Positions 1-6,200 of a stretch of DNA of 15,887 bases are shown piece after piece. Origin of the DNA: Hemicentrotus pulcherrimus (lineage: Eukaryota; Echinodermata; Echinoidea; Camarodonta; Strongylocentrotidae); assembly GCA_003118195.1 (NCBI GenBank), contig BEXV01000257.1:126459-142345 (forward strand). Reading direction: 5' to 3'. Position 1 is the stretch's first letter. The number at the start of each line of letters is the position of its first letter. Both the position numbers and the translations under genes were made by a program. The notes below the pieces were generated by a model. The model saw nothing but the letters and a program-made list of their open reading frames with translations. It was not told the origin of the DNA and did no database searches.

Positions 1-213
1 TATAGTAGATTCTATTCTTTGTTTTCATTATGAAATTCATGTTGAGACACAGAGATTTTTGAAAACCAATAAAAAGTTGCATTTTGAGGACTCAAAATAT
101 TCTGAACCTGTGTATACGACGCACCCCGACTTTTGAATTTTCCCGACGGTAAAAAAAGTGCGTCTAATACACGGAGATTTACGGTATGCTTAGAATTAGG
201 ATACTCTACGCAC
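1..213. other. Intron (downstream of exon h) with a small inverted repeat
   Basis: No exon is visible. A 14-nt arm at 111-124 (TGTATACGACGCAC) pairs with 158-171 (GTGCGTCTAATACA) at 12 of 14 positions, with a 33-nt loop that contains CCCGAC twice. Such GCGTC...ATACACGG-type sequence looks like the end of an old DNA transposon that I cannot name. Confidence 0.5.
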
Positions 214-265
214 CTGTCCTCATCGGTGGGGTGGGGCGATCACTCGGCGGTCTTTGGGCGGCATC
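214..265 (-). CDS. SRCIN1/KIAA1217: SRCIN1/SKT-like exon h: short exon with a PxxPxR motif
   Basis: The exon is 52 nt, phase 0 to phase 1. The acceptor is GTTTTTTCAG above 265 and the donor is GGACAG|GTGCGT at 213. It encodes DAAQRPPSDRPTPPMRT plus one base. PTPPMR fits the class II SH3-ligand pattern PxxPx[RK]. It is supported by a strong polypyrimidine tract, correct phase from exon g and GC-rich composition in AT-rich surroundings. There is no residue-level conservation that I can confirm. The next exon must lie below position 1 of the window. Confidence 0.78.
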
Positions 266-3200
266 CTGAAAAAACATATCAAACAAATTTTACATTTTAA
301 CAGTAGGATTTAACATTATAGGTGCTATTTACCTAGTAGACATGGTGGTGAAAATTACAGTGAAAGTTGCTCTTGTGTCCATATATATAAGACAACGTGT
401 CAACAAAACAACATCTGTTCTTTCTCTTTTATGTTTCTCATAAAAAAATGCATCAAAGTCACCTGTACAGAAAGGCCACCTGCTTATAAAGGCTGCATAT
501 TTTGGCTCCCTTGAGTGCATGTGTTAGTTGACACGTTTCACTGTAGTTGAATTGTACATTAATTAACCTCATTTAAAATTTTAAAAGTTTGCTAAGGAAA
601 ACTGGATTGATTTCCAATTACAATAACATTACAAATTATCTTTGCGAAGTTTAATGAGTACTAATAAAGTCATTTACCCGTATCTATCATCGTTGCCAGA
701 TTTTAAAAAATAAGGAATTAAATATCAATATCACCACTCATAAGATCTTGCATACCAAATTAAAATAATTTTTTACAGAATTTTGGTAAAGGGATAGTTG
801 AGTTCTGTCACTGTATTTTTTTTAAAGTGGAGCTGAATTGGTATGATTGCATTGGCTAAATTTCACACATTTTGGGGTCTAAATTTTAGGTCCTAAAAGG
901 GCACTAGAAATGTCATAGATAAGAATAAGAGCAATGACCATGCACTTGGAAGGCATTTGCGGTCTGAGAACAGAACTCGACTATCCCTTTAATATAATGT
1001 CATGGTCATCATATGAAAGTTGACTGTGAAATGAATGATTGGGTCTCACCTGTTGAGGGTGCCCTTGTCTAGGTGCACTGTTGTGTGTTCCGATGACGGA
1101 ACGAACCATGCCGGCAAGATTGGCTATCTGCTGCTCCATTGCAGAGATCCTTTCGCTGTAAAATGGTCAAAGGTCAAAAATTAAAGGTTAAAGGGCAAGT
1201 AATGAAAATTCGACTTATTCAGACCTGTGCAAATATTACACCCATCTGTATGCAATTTATCAATTACATTAGGGTTCAACAAATTGCAATGAAATAATGA
1301 CATTACATCTGTAATGTACATGACCAAAACAAGAAGTATGCAATGAAATTATAAAATGATACAGTAGACATGCTAAAAGAAATGACATGGGGAATAACAA
1401 GACCGATAAGTGTGAAAATGTCATTATTATAACATCATATATATTAATAATAATAAATATTAGCAGAAATTGTAGACTGGGTGACAACTCAATGGTAACA
1501 TCCTTTACAAAAAGTTTTATGACACAATATAAAAACACTATTTATTCTGAAAATGAAAAACAATATGTATTAAAAGCTATTAGCTATGAACACATTCTGA
1601 CAAAATTACAAGAACCCATCCAAGAACTGCTTAACCCAATGTTCATGTAATCATTATCAGTCTTTTTTTTCATTTTGGTAGCAATCATTTCTCAAAACGC
1701 AATCAAAAAAAGCTTTGAGCTCTGAAAGTTCTGCAGTTTTCATGCCACATAGTTTACAAGCAAGCAGTGCGCAACATATTGTTACAATAGCCTCCCTCTA
1801 TCTAGTTATTAAAACATTGGATTGAAAAGAATGTCCCCCGGCTAGCCCCTCCCCAATCAAAACTCTCCAACTCTCTCAAATGTTAATGCTATAATATTTT
1901 AAGTTGCATGAAGGCCTAGTCTTCTCCTGTGAACGTTGGGTTGGTAGGAAGTTAACTCAAACTGACAGTGTAATCATTTTCAAAATTCTAGAATGATTGA
2001 ATATGATATGACAAAGAACATTTTACAATTTTTGTATTTTCACATAGAAATTTGCTTACAGTTCACACTAAAGCCCTTGATGACTTGAGACTTTACTATA
2101 CTCTTTGACTTTGTCTTAGTCAAACAGTAACTCAGCTTTGGGATTGCCTAAGCAATAAATGTAACCATGTCCCTAAAAGCAGTAAAATTTTGTCCGTTTA
2201 GAGGCAGAAGGGCATTAACTGTGTTAAATTATATGAGTGGATGGCATTCTGGCTCTATTAAAGTAGACAATTTGTATTCCATCATCCATGTACAGGACTT
2301 CCCGCACCCTGCCATACCACCACGACCCTAATGTCACGCCCATAGTGCCACGCCCCTTTTGTCATTTCCTGTGCATGTTACCTACCTGGTCCCATGTACA
2401 GGACTTCCCGTACCCTGCCATACCACAAAGTCCCTACTGCCACACCCATAGTGCCACGCCCACAGTGCCACACCCATTGTGCCTCACCCCCTGTGCATGT
2501 TACCTACCTGGTCCCATGTACAGGACTTCCCGTACCCTGCCATACCACAAAGTCCCTACTGCCACACCCATAGTGCCACGCCCACAGTGCCACACCCATT
2601 GTGCCTCACCCCCCTGTGCATTCTACCTACCTGGTCCCTTCTTCCCCTGGCCCTGGATGGGGTCTCTGGGCCGGGCCCATACGGGGGGCCGGTTGGGAGA
2701 ACGGCCGCTGGGCACCGGGATGGACGCCTGGTCTCGGTCCCGCAGCGCCACCTACCATTGGTGCGCTTTGAGGTCTGGGGGTAATTAGTGAACACAACGC
2801 AGAAGCAATTTGACTTACGAGCATGCAAAGCAACTGTCAATCAAGACTTAATTACATGTACAGTTAACGACTGAATTATTCATACCCTTACCCTGTAATT
2901 TCAAAGTGTGTGAAAAATGAATTTGTCCTGATTTGTTTCTTGAGAATGTGGCACATTAAAGGTAATACAAAGTTTTGGGAAATTATGAAAATTGGGTGGA
3001 TAGTGATTCTTTACAATGTTAATATATTTTGGATGCCCCTGTGGATTTATTATAAGCACTAAAAAATCTAGCCCCTGAAACATTTCTGCTTTCGAGAAAA
3101 ATTGAATATAAACATTAACTGGTGCTCCCGATAAATGTTAATAAATTTCAAATAGCTCCTACAACCATATAATGGTAGCTGCGACCATGAAAATCTCAGA

Positions 3201-6200
3201 ATATGTAGTAGTGGTATATAATTTCCAAACGGGAATAGCTAATTGGTCGATTTTAGTCAAGAAACATTGTTTTATAGCTTAAATAATATCTTGACCTTGA
3301 GATGGAGCTATACAACATAAATAGTTTATTATTTACAATTTCATTGCTTTAGACTCCATCTAAACCGCGACAACGATCACTGAAAATTGTAGGATCGCAT
3401 ATGCTTCCAATATGTTTATTTGAACCAAAATTCATGACCTCATACCAAAACTTTGTTTTACCCTTAATGCTTACTTAAAAAAGTATTCAACAAAGGCCCT
3501 AAATTAACTAGTCCACCTTTCATTCTTGATTTAGGAAAGACACAAAGAGCCTGAAATTTACAAGGGGTATGAATAATCTAGTTGTTAATTGTACATACTT
3601 TTACATAGAAGCATTCAAATATTAGTGTTAAAACAAAGTTTAATACACAGAAAACTCAACATTTTCAAACAAATTAACAAAGAGATACACATATTTTGCT
3701 TTTCACTTCCCAAACTCCATGTTAAATCTTAAGCATTGCGAATTCATATTTGTCACTTTATACATGTGACTTAAAGATGAAGTTGAGTTCTGGTCATGCC
3801 ATTGCATTGTGAAAGAAACGATGTGGAATCGACCAGAAAAGGTTGATCATCTAGCATATAAGAATTTGTGTGTATTGCAAGGTTCTGGAATCATTAAAAT
3901 GATAAGAAATTTGGAAAAGTTACAAACACTGTACACAGAAAGATGTATATGGGACTACACGAACACGTGGCGAAAAAAACCTCCCCCCTGAGTTTTACGA
4001 TAAACATGACATATTTAGTATATGAAGGCATTTGAAGAGCCATGCTTTTCAGGGAACATGTCTTATCTGATGTTCTTCCACACTTGCATAATAACAAATG
4101 ATAAAGTTCACGAATTATTTTTCACCTCTTCCCAGAACTCAACCTTCTCTTTAATCTGGTCATCATGAATTGTTTTCTATTAAAATGGCGGACTGGTTGT
4201 AATTACCAATTTTATCCGTAGAGAGCTAGCATCCCCTTAAAAAAACAAATTTAATCAGAAAAAAAGCAGAATCTTTTTCTCAAGTACCATTGTATAGCTT
4301 GAAAAACCATTCAATTTTCTGTCATAGCAACATATAGCGCATGCAAGCAGCAATAATTAAAACTTAGGTAAGACTTTTTCTTGCAATTTAATCTTTAATC
4401 CATTTACCCATTTGGGCCCTTCTGCTAGTAACACTGTATTGTAGCAATTTTTTTTATTTTTCTGTATTTTCATTTCCAAGATATTGGGCTATATGCATAA
4501 AAAGTAGCAAAATGCTTGTGCTAGCCTTTTACTTGAATCCATATGCATTAAAATAATAATTTATTTGCAATTTTACTTTGTGAGTCTCGTGAAGAGACTA
4601 ATTAATTGAGAGCCCGCTTTGCCCATGTGCACTCATTATCGCTTCGTCGCCATTTTGAAAGAGAAACTCTTTCATGCATTCGTGAAAATTTGTAATATAT
4701 CAATGCTTAGTTCTCCGGGAATTTCATGTTTTCCGATGGATTACTTCAATAAGCTGTAAACTTATGGATTGTTTCTTTTGTGAACATATTCAGAGCTTTT
4801 CAGTCCTTTTTTTGAGAAATTGTATATGATTTCGTTACAGCCTCGGCCCCTCCAAAAACCGCAGAGTTAGTGGGCAGAGGCAAGGGCCCTGACCCAGAAC
4901 GTCCGGGGGCTGATTCGCACCATAGGTCCAAGTACCCCACGACAGCAACACACGTACCTCATTAACCCAAGGGTTCCGCGGGAGATAAGAAGAAAGTGAC
5001 TTTGAAATCGCGTTCAAGCAAAAAGTCAAGACCCATTACCATCAAACCCTAAACAATAACCTACAAACCCAATTGCAACCCTACATTGCATGTCTTTGAA
5101 AAGAAAAGCCCAAAGCAAATAAACGGCCACAAATATATCCTGCCACCTACCTGCCATGGCTGAAAGTTCCATCATGACTGCCGTGTCTCCGTAGAGGGGG
5201 CTGTCCGCGATGCTGGGGGCCCATTCCGTTGGGGATGGGTTGCCTCATCCCTGGTGCCCCGTTCCTGGGGAGGGTAGCGTGCTGACCTCCCTGGGGACGA
5301 CCTGGAGGGGTCTGGTGGTGCTGGGGTGGGGCGCCCCGTTGTCTGGGGTGACCGTTGGGCATGGGGGCAGACATGACCTGGTTCTGCATCACTTTTGTCA
5401 CTGAAAGTTATACAAAAGTGGAATATTAAGAAATCATTTGTTATAGATATTTGAATAATTTGCAGAACAGAAGGTGTAAATTTGGTGGTGTTAAATAATG
5501 ATACATGTGTAGTCATGGCAGTTCATTCTAGCCAAACATCTAAAGCATATATGGTTCAGATAAAGTCATTAAAATGTGTTTGTAGTTTTAATGTATCGGT
5601 AAAAGTTCTCTAATCAATCGGTTGCATTCACCAAGTCTTGAAGACAATAATGTATGAGTTAAGAGGATGATCTTTCTTTTTTATTACCTAGTTAAAATTC
5701 CCAAACCTGGATTTATTAAAAGACTTATCACTACATATTGATATCTAAATCATCTTTGAAATGGTTAAATAATTATTTATACCTACATGAACATCAGGGA
5801 TACTTGTATTGTCAACTCTATCCTGTCATCATTACCATAGATTAGATTTAGTATACATGATCTGGTCCCTGTTTCATAAGACTTGCTATCAATAGCAAGG
5901 TACAATAACTGTTAAAAGCTACTGAAATAGCGGAAATTGATTAGCTGAGAGCAGATTTAAATTAGAAATTTATTGTTTTTTATTGATTTTTGATGATACA
6001 GGGCCCTGATTTAGTTGAAAAAAATAACCTACCTGGGGTACTATTCTGGCTCCTTGATACCATATCCCCGCTTGAGGGTCTACTTCCCGGCCTACTGCCC
6101 CCATCCACTACCGCCTGGCTGCCCCTCTGGTGCTGGCGTGGCATGGTTGCGCTCCCTCCCTGGGGTCTGGGGCCCATCCCAGGCCCGGGCCCTCCCCCAC

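Larger units (their letters stand above)
2775..5150. other. Large intron between exons e and f
   Basis: The intron is 2.4 kb. It holds a fold-back element (2856-3597), a second MITE-like copy (3771-4154) and a GC-rich island (4840-4998), each listed separately. Phase 2 from exon e fits phase 2 into exon f directly, so no intervening exon is needed. Around 4583-4599 and 4657-4673 there are two short perfect hairpins (AGTCTC/GAGACT and GAAAGAG/CTCTTTC). Confidence 0.65.

Noticed and set aside
2288..2788. 166-codon plus-strand frame with repeated TSRTLPYH-type text
   Set aside because: It is open because it runs through the tandem array; the repeat and the opposite-strand exon explain it.
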